Origin: Acanthaster planci
Lineage: Eukaryota > Echinodermata > Asteroidea > Valvatida > Acanthasteridae
NCBI RefSeq assembly: GCF_001949145.1
Contig: NW_019091375.1
Coordinates: 1,885,954-1,949,953 of the forward strand
DNA length: 64,000 nucleotides
Direction of reading: 5' to 3'
Position 1 is the stretch's first letter. Each line of letters starts with the position of its first letter. The notes beneath the pieces are model-generated. The model searched no databases and was not told the origin of the DNA. It worked only from the letters and a program-made list of their open reading frames with translations. Shown here piece after piece: positions 40,401 to 52,400 of this stretch. Made by a program: the position numbers and the translations under genes.

Positions 40401-43400
40401 CACCGATCATAAATGTCTTGCATTTATCCCAATGTATCATTCTGGAATTTTTAGATCCATTTTGCGAGCTGAGGTGACGTAGTCTCAACATTTGTGACTT
40501 CTAACACTGCATAATAGATTAGAATCCTGAACCTGAAAATATTGGCAGTATGTCATAAAAGAAAATGGACTGACACTAAAAAGCCACTCTCTTATAGCCG
40601 AATTAACTAGAAACTACAGCCAAAAGATACATCTGATATTTAGTGCCCTTTCTACGCAGTCTTAACCAAAGTTGTGGCATCAATGTTTTGACTGTTTTTT
40701 CTAATGTTGCATAATGCTCCAGTTTTATTTTAGGCTCTAAATTTTGAATTATTTATCTTCAGTCTCAGAGGCAAATATGGCAGGAGTCGCATTTTGAAGT
40801 TGGATTGACTCCTCAGCCTAGGTTTGTGGAATATAGAGCTAGAGCTTGTCTTGTCCTCATCAAAAGCTCGGCTAATTTTGTTTTGCAGAATTTCGCCAGT
40901 CGATGTTCCAGCCTTAATGACGAAAATATTAGGCAGTGACTTTAGTGCCATTTTTTAATTTGTCTCTTCAGCACTATGGGAGAAAGAACTCCCTCACTAG
41001 TCTCCATTCGATTACCCAATTAAGAAACAGTTCTACACTATTTGCTGATATAGAGTAAAATCATCGGAGAGACTCGACGATCTATCCATTTTGCTGAAAG
41101 GCTTTGATGTTATCCCTTGTGTTAGTGTGGATATTTATCCATAAAACATTAGAATTACCGAGAAATTACCAGTCTTTGAGGCTAATAAAGCACCTGCAGA
41201 GTAGAATATGAGACCCAAGCAGGACCAAGAAAGCGCTCAGTTTTCTTAGCAACAGAGGCTTCTCTGGTCGGAACTCTGGTTTACGAACAACCATGAAATG
41301 TAAGTGATAGGGTCGCGTTTCTACCAACCAAAACTCAACACTCTCGACAAATCTGGCTCTTTTCAACCGATGAGGAGGTGGTTCTGCTTGAGTCTGATAC
41401 CTTGCTTGAAAAGAATGGAGATGCACAATGATTGATGTATTTCTTACCGACATGCCAGCAAAGCTGAGTTCCCGGATGCCCCTCCCGACCGCCATTGCGT
41501 ACTCCTCGTCCCCATACTGGTAAGAGTCCAGTCTCCTCAAGAGGGTGGCCTGTGCAGCTTCCAGAGCCAGGGCCAGGGCCCAGACGCCGTCATAGCCAAC
41601 GGCAACAGAGCCGCGATCATTGACAGAAATGTTGTAGCCCACATCGTCGGCAAGCTCCCGCCTGAATTCCGCCGGAGTCTGCCAAAGATGGTATATAGAC
41701 ATTTATCATAATGCTGTTTGGATTGTCTTGTTTCCTGCAGACCACTGGTAACATTAAATACAACCTCACATGTTGATAAAAGGAACAGGTCATTTCTCTT
41801 TCCAGCTTCAGTTTGGCAACATTGCTTTTAATGACGGAAAAAGCAAGATGGCTACCCCATGATAGAGGTACAATCTGAAGTGTGTGCTGCATGTAATTAT
41901 ACAGGTACGCCTGTCTTCCCACGGTGGTTGTTGCATCAATGTGAATACATGAACAGGGCGAGCTGTACAAACAATCCCTTCTTGAGGACACGTCAGACTT
42001 GCGTAATAACGGTATATTGCGCTGCGTTGGTGTGGCCTTCGGAAGCGGCTTTTGTTGCCTAGCAAAGTCACGTGCTTGGTCTAAAGATTAGGCTACCCCA
42101 AATTGGATCCATTAAAGCGTGTGGAATTCCCAATATTAAGCTGCATAATGTCTTCTCTAGCAAACAAATGTTCTAACACCTATAAAAGAAGTTAAACACT
42201 TATTGAAAACGTTGTTCGTCCTATGGGTGGTAACCAAAAATAACGTATATAGGTGTGCATTTCCTACATTGTAAGCGTACTGCCAACGTACGACACCACA
42301 CTAGCAGTTCTTAACAACGTCCTGTTAATATAACGTGCAAAGTGACATGTAATTCCAAAATAGAGATACCTCTATTTCTAGACAAGCAAATTAACATTTC
42401 ATATGTATTTCAGATATATCTGTTGTTAACGGTGATATCTTTATTGTTGATAAGAACATCTTTATTTTGTTGGTGACATCTGTATTTCTAATGGATATAT
42501 ATCTCTACTGACAATAGAGATATGTCTATTAATACTACGGATATATCAATTAATTATAGAGACATCTCTCTGTCTATCTCGGGATAAAAGTTTAATTTTG
42601 CACGCTACATGTTAAATAGCGAAGACCAGTAATGAATGCATACACTACTTTCGGCTGGCATCGTACGCGTGCTTAACAATGGGAGCTGTTGGAGGGCATA
42701 CGTTGGTGGTGGATTGCTGGTATAGATAATGTAGAACACTGACGGCCATTTTGCGACAGAAATGTGCACTTATAAAGCAGCAGCTTCTTTGCAAGTTAAG
42801 TTGAAGGAACTGTTGTCTCTTGTACCTTATTTTGGAGGATCAACTACACAGACAGCAAAAATGGAAGCCATGTCGTTACCCTGCCACCGATACCAGGCTG
42901 ATTGCTTCTCCCGTACTTGCTGTAGGCAACGGTCAGGTATCCCTCTGTTGCCCTCTTGAGTTCGTCTGGAGTGCAGTCTAGGCCTTCCTCAGCCGCCATC
43001 CACCAACCGTTGCTGTAGTAACCGGGGATCATCCAGACGTAGTTTGGACCATACATGCCCAACTTGAATATCTGAATATCACACAAACGGAGAAAATCGC
43101 GTCATGTGCTTAACTATGATGCTACCTTCGCCAACAGAGGTAGTTATATATCAATCCAAAAGAATCCCTTTATCCCAGCATCATTTTGTTCCTGCCAAAA
43201 ATGTTAGGCCTATAAACCTATCCCGTGACAAGAATAAGGAGCCATACTGCAGTGTCCCCACCACGCGGGTTAACAAAAGACATGCACATTGAATGCGTCT
43301 TCATCAGCCAATGGGGGCGCACTGCTAACCAAAATCACGCGCTCGTCGATATTAGGAATACTCGCCTGAATGACGGGGCCACCGCAGTAAAGGCGTCATG

Positions 43401-46400
43401 GAATCGGTCTATAGATCACTCTCCATACAAATGAGTTATCTGCTGCTTGTTTTACCTCCTATTAAATATTGTTTGTGGGGGTTTGAAGCAGCAAGACGCT
43501 CACTGTCTAAGCATAGAGGAAAGACACAGAAGGAGTTGCACTAACTCTGGCACTTTAAACTGTTTAACGATTGTCACCGCCAAGTCAGACGGATAATAGA
43601 AAACATTCCAAAAATGCCTGATTACTGCCTGCATCTTAGCCATACAAGCGGGGTCAATAATATCCGAGCAATACTTGTAGTTTTTTCCTTGCAATGAAAT
43701 ACAAATTGTTTAAACGACCAGGAAATAGAAAGAGTAAAATTCCTTATATTGGACATAACTTTGCTATTGTAAATTGTAATGCACTTTTCTATTATCCATG
43801 CAAAGCTCGTAATTTTATTCACCTCCATCCAATACATCAGTGTTCAAGGACTTGGTACGACTTTGGCTAAGACTGGCCAACAAAATGTTGACTTTTACTG
43901 GAATGCTAACTTCATCAGTAACAAAATGAGCTATTTCATCACAGGGAGTGATCATGAAATCTCATAAAATATGCTTTTGTACAAATGCCATAATAAAAAT
44001 GGGCCATTTATTCCCAAAATAACTCCAATTGAAAGAGCTCATTAAGGGCAATGACTGCACATATAGATTTAGGGCACACAGCGTAGTGCAAGCAACTGCG
44101 CAAGCATTAAATTTGATGTTGCCATGAGATCATACCAAGCACCAACATTTTCTATACCTCAGTACAGGAAATTTTAAGGATGCAGGTTACCCTCGACAAA
44201 CTGCGGTTCGCGATCATAAGGTACAAAGGGGTTTCGTGATTGTGAAACAGGTGGCGCGTCGCGAGATTTCGCCTAACCTTTCGTCAAGGCCTTCGTGGCT
44301 GTGTGTGTGTAACTGCAAAGCGACTGGACAGGATACCAGGCGAGTAGCGCAGCCACGGGGCCTTTTCCAACTTGATTTTAAGGTGTTTGTGGTGAATTAC
44401 TCATAAGCTTCCGAAATAAACGGCATCAACTTCAAAGCTTACGCAATGTTCCATCTGGTTTTTCACGAGGGCAATATAAGCCGTGAGATGACAACTATGA
44501 TGCTTGTTGGTGGGGTATGGTGCTGATGTTGGAATAACACTAGCAAGTAGCAGTTCATCAAGGCCAAATGGTCAAAGCAAAACGGAAGTGTTTAAAATAT
44601 GGAGCTCCTACCATATCCCATGGGTGAAGACGAAAACGTCACGCCGCGTACAGATGCTTCAATAGCCTAACGATGCAACGGTTGAAGTTCGGCAAGGTGA
44701 AATTATCCTTGACACGCTCGCCATCTTTCGTATACTTTCAATTTGCATAATAGTTTAATGTATGCTGACCCCATTGCTAATGATTGGTTGGGATTTTTGC
44801 TACCTGAATGGGGTAGCAAAGATGGAAAATACAAAGAAGAACTTAAGAAGTTCCTGACCAGTTGGAAAAGGCCCTCGTGCTGAGCCCCTCGTGTACGTGG
44901 TCTCCTCTCCAGTCGCTTTGCGGTTACACACACAGCCAAAAAGGCCAAGAAGAAAGGCTAGCTTTCATTGCACTCTGACAACGGACATACCAGGCATGCC
45001 AAAAAGCGGTAATTGGCCAGATGTTACAGCCCTGGCAGTTTAAACTCCTGTGTCTTTCCTCTATGGTCTTAACTGACCTCCCAGTGATTAAACAATGATC
45101 TCTTGTTTTGACCCGGGTAGAACTGTCTGACCTCAGAGTAGGTAAAAAATCAGAGCCATCTTGGGAGACATTGTTCATTAGGCAAATGCTTACAAGTTGA
45201 TAACAGCTATAGGCATTTTCCCTCCAGTGTGGTTCTGAAAACACGGCACTGTTTGTTCATCAACGGTAAACGACGCTGTCATGGACTCGCCAGTGGCATG
45301 TCTTTCCAAAGTAATTCTCTCCGGAGCTAAGTTTGGGAGGCAGTCCAATGCATACACACACGTTCAATGCCAAACCGCGGTCGTTTTGGAAAAAAAAAAC
45401 GTGTATTGAACTATATAACGACACAGCAAATGCCGTTGGCAAAGTGAACAAAGAACACAATAGCATTTCTGGGTCACCATCAATGACGGCGCAGTCAAAC
45501 AAAAAAGGTCTCAGGCCCTGCTACTTAAACTGATTTATTGAAGTATGTACAAAGCGAATCTCATAACATACAATTTCAGGCTAAGCCCGCTCCGCTCATT
45601 GCTCGTTCTCATATTTCCAGAGAGACGAATTATACGTCACTGGATCTCTGCTGTAACCAAGGACCAAACAATTAAAATGGATCTCCAAGATCAAGAACAG
45701 CCCCCCTCCCCTATCTGCTGCAGTGACTGGGTTTTATTATCAACATCTTGGCAGTAGCCTAATTTCTATGGTCTCGAACATTTCTTATTTGCTTTTTGAC
45801 AAAAATACTGTATACATGCTCACCAAATTCCTGTGCTTATAGCAGAGAGAAAACAATGGCTCCTTGAAGCAAGAGCATTTTATATAATATTTTAATCAAA
45901 ATTGATCCAAAAGCGAGCTACCGGTAACGAAAAACTACTCACACTGCAAAAAACCCTCCGAGCCATTTTTTCATAGAAGCTCGCAACGATGACCCTGACG
46001 TCCTTACTCTGAAATGGAAACAAGATTTTTCCTGTCATTCCCTGATTTCATAATTTCCCTTAGGGGCAGGGCTGGCGCTACTATCTTCCGTGGCTGTGAT
46101 TTAGTGTTTGGCTGGCCAATACCAGTATATCCGACGAGTTTTGGGAGGATCTAATGTCCAGCAGTCAGTTGAGAGATGAAGTCTTGAGCCGCTCCCAAGA
46201 TCTCAGCTGTTCCTAGCTCGGTTTAATATGTAAACTTTTCCTTTGCCCATAATAGAAAGAAGGGAGTTATCCCCTGGCCCTTTTAATCATTTAAATGGCG
46301 CTTGCACGCACATCACCTGACATTTGAAACAAGACGTGGGGTGGAGACAACCCCCCCCCGTTTTGGTTATTGTTTGACCCGAATCTCAGGAATTCTTTTC

Positions 46401-49400
46401 AGGAATTCTTCTAGGGGGGACGTGCATAACAATGGTCTAGAGTGTCTATACGGTTGGGTGGTGCGCGTGTGTGGGAGGTACCCGCCCGTCTCATATTTTG
46501 CCAGGTATACGGTCTATTGTTGTGACATCACAATCATATTTTTCCTTCAAGTGGCCAATAAAACTATGGTCAGCCGTCGGGACAAAAGTGAAAGAATGAT
46601 TCACTAAGTGTTAAGCAACCCACTCATCTGTCAGAAGACCAGATAAAAGGATACGTACTACTAAATATGAAATTTGAAATACAACCCTAAAATCATTGAG
46701 ATATCTAGCAATCTAAATGTCCATTTAGAACAAATTGGAGGTAAAATCGAAAAACCAGCCAGCAGGTGATATTTCTGTAAACTTTGGCCGCCGATACAAG
46801 TTTTAAGGCGAAATGAGAGTTGTCTATAACCGGTGTTATGGTCACGTCCCTCAATCCTTTCATACACCCCTTCATAAGCCTGGTCACAACCATTTTGAAA
46901 TACATGAGCTAAGGTCGTGTCCGAATTACTTGGTTGTGGCCTGAAATTCCGCACGGGTCTATGGTAGTGGCCACAGACAGTTCCCATAGAGTCGTGTGTA
47001 ATTTCAAGCCCCAGCCAAAAAACCCATGTTTTTTAAGCACTGACGGCACAATTAGATTTTTTAATCTCAGGTGTTTCCCGCTTCTTCCTGTCCTTGATTT
47101 CCATTTGTGTTAACTGTAAAGAACTGATCGTCCTTCAAAGCTGGAAATAGACGAAAAGACATTGTGGGAATGATTGATACAAAGATCAGTGTTCTGCCTG
47201 AAACTCAGCGACCAAGGCCAACAGTAAAGATAAATATGTCTGATGCATATGAGACACGGCTCATGGACGTTTTTTTTTCGGGGGGGGGGGGAACCAGGGA
47301 ATATGAACCCCCCAGTATTAATATGGGAAATAATGATTCGACAAACCGTCTGTGAATCGGTTGATTTCAAATAATAAGAAAGAAAGAGCAGATAACCATT
47401 TCTCTTTCTGTGGTGCAAGGCTAAATACAGAATACGGCTTTGAATTAAAAATGTGAATTCGTTTCCTTGAAAATTACTCCTACACAGCCGGCGTATCCGG
47501 CTTGTGATGGCGGGGGATTGGCAAATTCAAAAGGAAATGCGGCTTTAGGCTCATTCAACATGATGTTTGGGGGAAAAAAATATCATAAGCCTTCCTCGGG
47601 GTCCCACCATACTTGCTTTTATTTCATGGTGTTGTTTTCTTAGGATTTTGGTGTTAACATTTGATCAATCAATTTAGCGATTGCTTTCTCACGTTTGAAG
47701 TATTCTTTATTAAAAAAAATACTCGGGGGCAAAGTGCGCCCCTGTTCGATACGACACTGCACAGATGTAACATAAACATTTAATACTTAAACCTGCTTGA
47801 GATAAAATGTGATGGCATTGTTGCCAAGCCTCGAAAGTCTCTTTTTATACGTGACTACCATTTAATGGTTTCGTCTAATCCATTGTTGCTGTTTCAGTTG
47901 TGTTTATCATATGAAGCAAACTACAGGACAGAGAGAACCCGCCCCCCGCCTTTGTGTTGGTCATTGCTATATTGGTATCTCTGGAATTCTTTTCAGACGT
48001 CTATGGGGGTGCAGTAGGCACAATAGCCTTAGGGTATACAGCTTGTGCATCACATGGGCGAGGCCCTCTTTGCCGCATATCGTGCAGGGTATTGTAGATC
48101 CCATTATTAGAGTCTGCTCTTTTGTCATCGACGTGGCTGTCGCTGCTTTCAGCGTCATTATTGTTCCTCGGTATCTTCTTTTGTCGTTGCCACTCGTTAC
48201 CAAGGTCGTTGTTATATCTTGTCTTCGTCTACCCGCAGATTTGTGACTAAATGAAATTCCCAGTTCGCCTCCGAAATGTACAAAATCATCTCCACTGAAG
48301 TAACCTTCAGGACACCCTTAAAAAACAAACCTTCGAAAAGAAAACTGCCTCACGTGAAGCATGCGTTCGTGAGATATCAACGTACCTTGAGTCGTTCCAT
48401 CGCTTCGTACGGGTCCTTGTAGAAGCTCTCGGCAGCGATAATGGATAAATTGCTTGTCGATATCAACCTCTGAAGTTCGTGTATCGTCTTGAAATTACAC
48501 AAACATCATGTTTAGTCACCGAAATACAGACAAAAACCCTGGGAAATTGACAGGACTTGATTTTAGTGTGCAAATCAACTTGAACACATTCTGGTGTAGA
48601 AAACAATACAGCAGCGGCGAATCCAGCTTTTTGGTGTCGAGGGTGGTGGCAAAAGCAACAGTGACTTCAGGTTCGTTCAACATGATGTTGGGGAAGAAAA
48701 AATCAAATCCCAAAATCATTGCTGTTATTTGCTTGTGTTATTTTCCGAGGGTTTCGGTACTAATACTTGATCAATGAATATACCGACTATTTTCTTTCCC
48801 AGTCATTAATGAAGTTTTCCTATTAAAAAAAATCCGTCAGAAGGGGCAAGTTGCAACCCCCTCCTCGCTGAGTACGCCACTGCAATAAAGGATACTCCTG
48901 CTTGTGAACACAAATCGTGCGTCAGCTTTTTCGATATTGACCAATATCTTTCGCTGGTTTTCTTTGGTTGTGGCTAGCTCCACTACATTGGCATCCTGTT
49001 TGAACGGGATGGGTTGGATTTGGTAGGGTTGGGTTGGGTTGAGATAGGCTTTGCTTGGCAGCGGGTTATGTCTTGGGTAGGGTTGGGGTGGATCGCATTG
49101 GATCGGGGTAGGCTTGGCTTGGCTTAGTGGGTTTGGTTGGGTTGGGCTCATGGGTTTGTCTGCACTGAACTGGGTGGGGCTGGGCTGAAATGGATTTGAC
49201 AATGAAGAAACTGAGTTGAGAGAGTATTCTAGAAGGTGTATAAACCATCGTCACAAACAGCTTACAGTAACAAGTTGCGCTCAAGAAACGAGGTACGACA
49301 TCAGAGACAGCACAAACCAGTTTGCCAGGGGGGGTCACTCTTGAACTCACTCCAACATGCGGCTCCGTTGTCTCGTGCAGGGTCGCAATCTTGTTCCATC

Positions 49401-52400
49401 CGAAGAGGCGGCACATACGGAACTCGGCCGAGGAGAAGCCGGCCGCTGAGGTGATCATGCGGTAGATGTGGGGATACCTCTCTCTCTCACTCAGCACGGG
49501 TGTAGTCGCTGACGGTGACATCTGGCAGATATAGAGATCGTGTTCTCAGATAAAGGAAAAATGATACCGCGGGATCCAGATTCAACTCAGCAATGCCCGT
49601 CTCCCCTTTTGCGTCCTTGATTGATATTTGGATGGCACACTCAAGCAAAAAAAAAATTAAGTGTAGGCCTAGGGTAATATCTAACGCTATGCAATTGTAA
49701 TGATGTGATTTACCCACACCCCTGTGCTAATCTGGATATTGTGTGGCGTTAGTTTCCAAAAAGGTATGATTTCATTACAGCAAAGGCGTTGTCCAGCGAG
49801 AGCAAAGAGTAATATTGGTCCTTCATGGGTACAGCCTTATTTTGTGTCAATATATTACGAAATTAACTTTCAAAGAAGCTTCGAGTGCATTCTTAAGTAT
49901 TCTATAAGTTTAGTAAACCTCGGACGTTACCTCAACGATGTTCCATTTCCCAATCACTTCGGCGACTACTTCTGTTAAAGAGGACAGGAACGGTCCGTAT
50001 ATGGCTACTTTGACGGGTGGTTCGTACACGAACTCGTAGAACCTATTCAAGGCCACGGGCATGCTTGCCTTCGAACAAAATTAGACCGAGACCTTGCTTC
50101 GTCAGATCACGAAAAGAAGAAGGGAAATGCGAAAATATTGTCTCGTGATATTTTCCAAGGATGATGGCATCTCTTGGAGAATTATGATAAACAAAAACAA
50201 CTGAAATCAACAAACAAGGACAAGAGTAACAGCCACAGCGCACTGTTCTGCGTCACCAACATAAGTCTTTCTTGCAGCAATATGACGAAAATTGACACTT
50301 TTTAGAATAAACATTATTATTAGTAACACAAGATGCGAACAACTGCACCCAATGAGCCCAAGTAGTTAGCTGGACTTAGGAAAGTTTCAAATAGCCAGTT
50401 GCAGCCGCTTCAAAGTAGAGACTTGAAGGCTTAACGCGAGAGTAAAATGCATTTATGTTCTGAGAATGTAAGGCATTCGAACAATTCCTCTTTGGTTGTT
50501 TCGGGCTTGGGTAGGCCTTTGACAAATTAGACAATACCTTTTTGAAATCCTTTATTTTGAGAAGCCACACAGACGCACTGTCCAACGCATCAAAAACGTG
50601 CGTTGCCAAAAATACCAGTGTATATAAAACGTGGCGTCTTTTAATAACGAAGTTTCAGGAAAACGTATCCCTTAATTACGTGCTCTGTCCACAGTACTGT
50701 GCAGTCCATCCTTCAATACCCAGCCACAGGTGCTACCAAGAGCAAGACTAATTACCTCCCTAAGAGGGTAGCCTTACATTTTCTTGATGCCCTTCTTTTC
50801 CCTGGTACTTCCACCGTGGTTCTCCTGCCAGGATGTTTCTTTTAATTATGTTTAACTTAAATTCCCCTAAAGTTTTTTTTTTTTTTTTTGTGAATGGCGG
50901 GCTGATGTGGAGCCCATCTGAGGTTTATCCCAAATACAGCTCCTGTCCCCTTTTAATTTTACTTTGTTTCAAAGTTTGTACCAAGCATTTACACGTCTGA
51001 AAATTCGTACATACGCACGTTTTTACCAGTGGCGTAGCTACGGGGACTCGTGCCCCGTTCCCCAACCCTCGCTTAACGTAGACTGCGGATTTTGACCAAA
51101 CGCATAAAGTGTTTTTACTGTGCTGCAACTTTCAAATGCAGACAACAACGATTTCGACATTACTGATTGTGGTATTGTCATTTTTTGTTCATTTGGGTCT
51201 CCTTGTGAAGAGTAAGCCGTCGTCTCTAAATTAGCAATTTGAGACGCACGTGTTACGTAACGAAACCTGACAGGCCGCGGTGTCAATCCTTCCCAATAAA
51301 AAAGCAAATGCAGTGCGAACAAGAGAAGAAATCATCTTTACTTTCAAGTGATTTGCTTTTGGGCAAAAATAAAACTAAATTTCAAAGATTACAAGCTATT
51401 TCCACAGGTTAACAATTTGTTGCACACTCCTGTATCAAAACGGTAATATTAAATATGTTTTAACTGTAAATTACTTGATGCAAAAGGTGACAGGTAAAGT
51501 GCTACCGATGGGAGTTCAAGCTATTCATGGTGACAGACAACTGAAGTGCTTCCGTTTTTAAACCTATTGATTGATTTGTCTTTGCCATTGCTACAAGTCT
51601 CCTTGAATTAATTAATACAATTCAAATTAAGGTTCATCAAAAGGATTGTTTGGTTTGTTTATTGCGAGTCTTTTTCATTATTCAGCTCAAATGCGACCTA
51701 GGATTTGTTTTAGTACGAGTAGCCTACCTTTCTTTCCCCATAAATGTAACGTGATAAATATAATGAGGCTTGTGATACTCCTATATAAAGCTGGTTTCGC
51801 CATTTTTCTCATGTTTTCTGTTATTGCGGGTAACAGGTAATGCTTTTGTGGAGAAAGAATTTTATTTAAAGTCATCTTGCGTGCCAAAAATAAGAACTGC
51901 TAAAACAAATATGTTTTTAGCCTACCACCTTGCCAACAGACTGTGACTACATTTAAAAGAAAAATCGATGCAAATATAAGCAAGTTGCGTTCCATGACAG
52001 ATTAGTCTAGTAGCAACTGTGATCATACTGCGTCCATATGGTGAGAAAATATGTCTTAACACATTAAATGAAGTCAAACGTGTCAATATCATCACCAACG
52101 AAAAGCTTAGGTAGCCTCCCCAACCTTGTAAGCAGCCTCCTTCAACTTCGTCTGTGTTGCTTCCACATATTGTTAAGTAAATCCACGAATGAAAAGCTGT
52201 TTATGTACAAATTGAGCCTCTGTACATTAACATGACTTTTTAATGAGAATTGACATAAGGTTCCGTATAAATGCACGGAAAAAAATCTAACGGTGTGTTA
52301 TGTTACAAAGAAAATATTTGATGGGGTACAACAAAAACTTGAGTAGATGTACTTTCCACATAAGTAGCCCCTGTGGTGTCAATTGACATACAAAAACACT

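Larger units (their letters stand above)
46009..48385 (-). other. Intron 4 (2.4 kb, repeat-rich)
   Basis: It contains both copies of dispersed family E, a hAT-like MITE (47485-47759), poly-C/G runs near 46351 and 47281, and a degenerate GTT/GTC-rich tract at about 48110-48235. Open frames here, such as 47911-48246, come from these repeats. Confidence 0.8.
48488..49350 (-). other. Intron 3 (contains a hAT-like MITE and G-rich minisatellite)
   Basis: This 863-bp intron contains the MITE at 48612-48882 and the plus-strand G-rich repeat at about 49005-49195. The intron transcript is from the minus strand and so is C-rich in that segment. Confidence 0.85.

Noticed and set aside
40330-40491. Extension of exon 8's open frame upstream
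   Set aside because: The acceptor TTTTCACAG at 40330 gives the family-consistent join FAGMS|GPVQF. The upstream residues have no receptor counterpart.
41166-41447. Extension of exon 7's open frame downstream
   Set aside because: A consensus donor (TCG|GTAAGA) ends exon 7 at 41448. The continuation is family D repeat, also found at 60381 and 1631.
49005-49195. Interstitial telomere repeat
   Set aside because: The units are irregular TTGGG/TAGGG variants rather than TTAGGG arrays.
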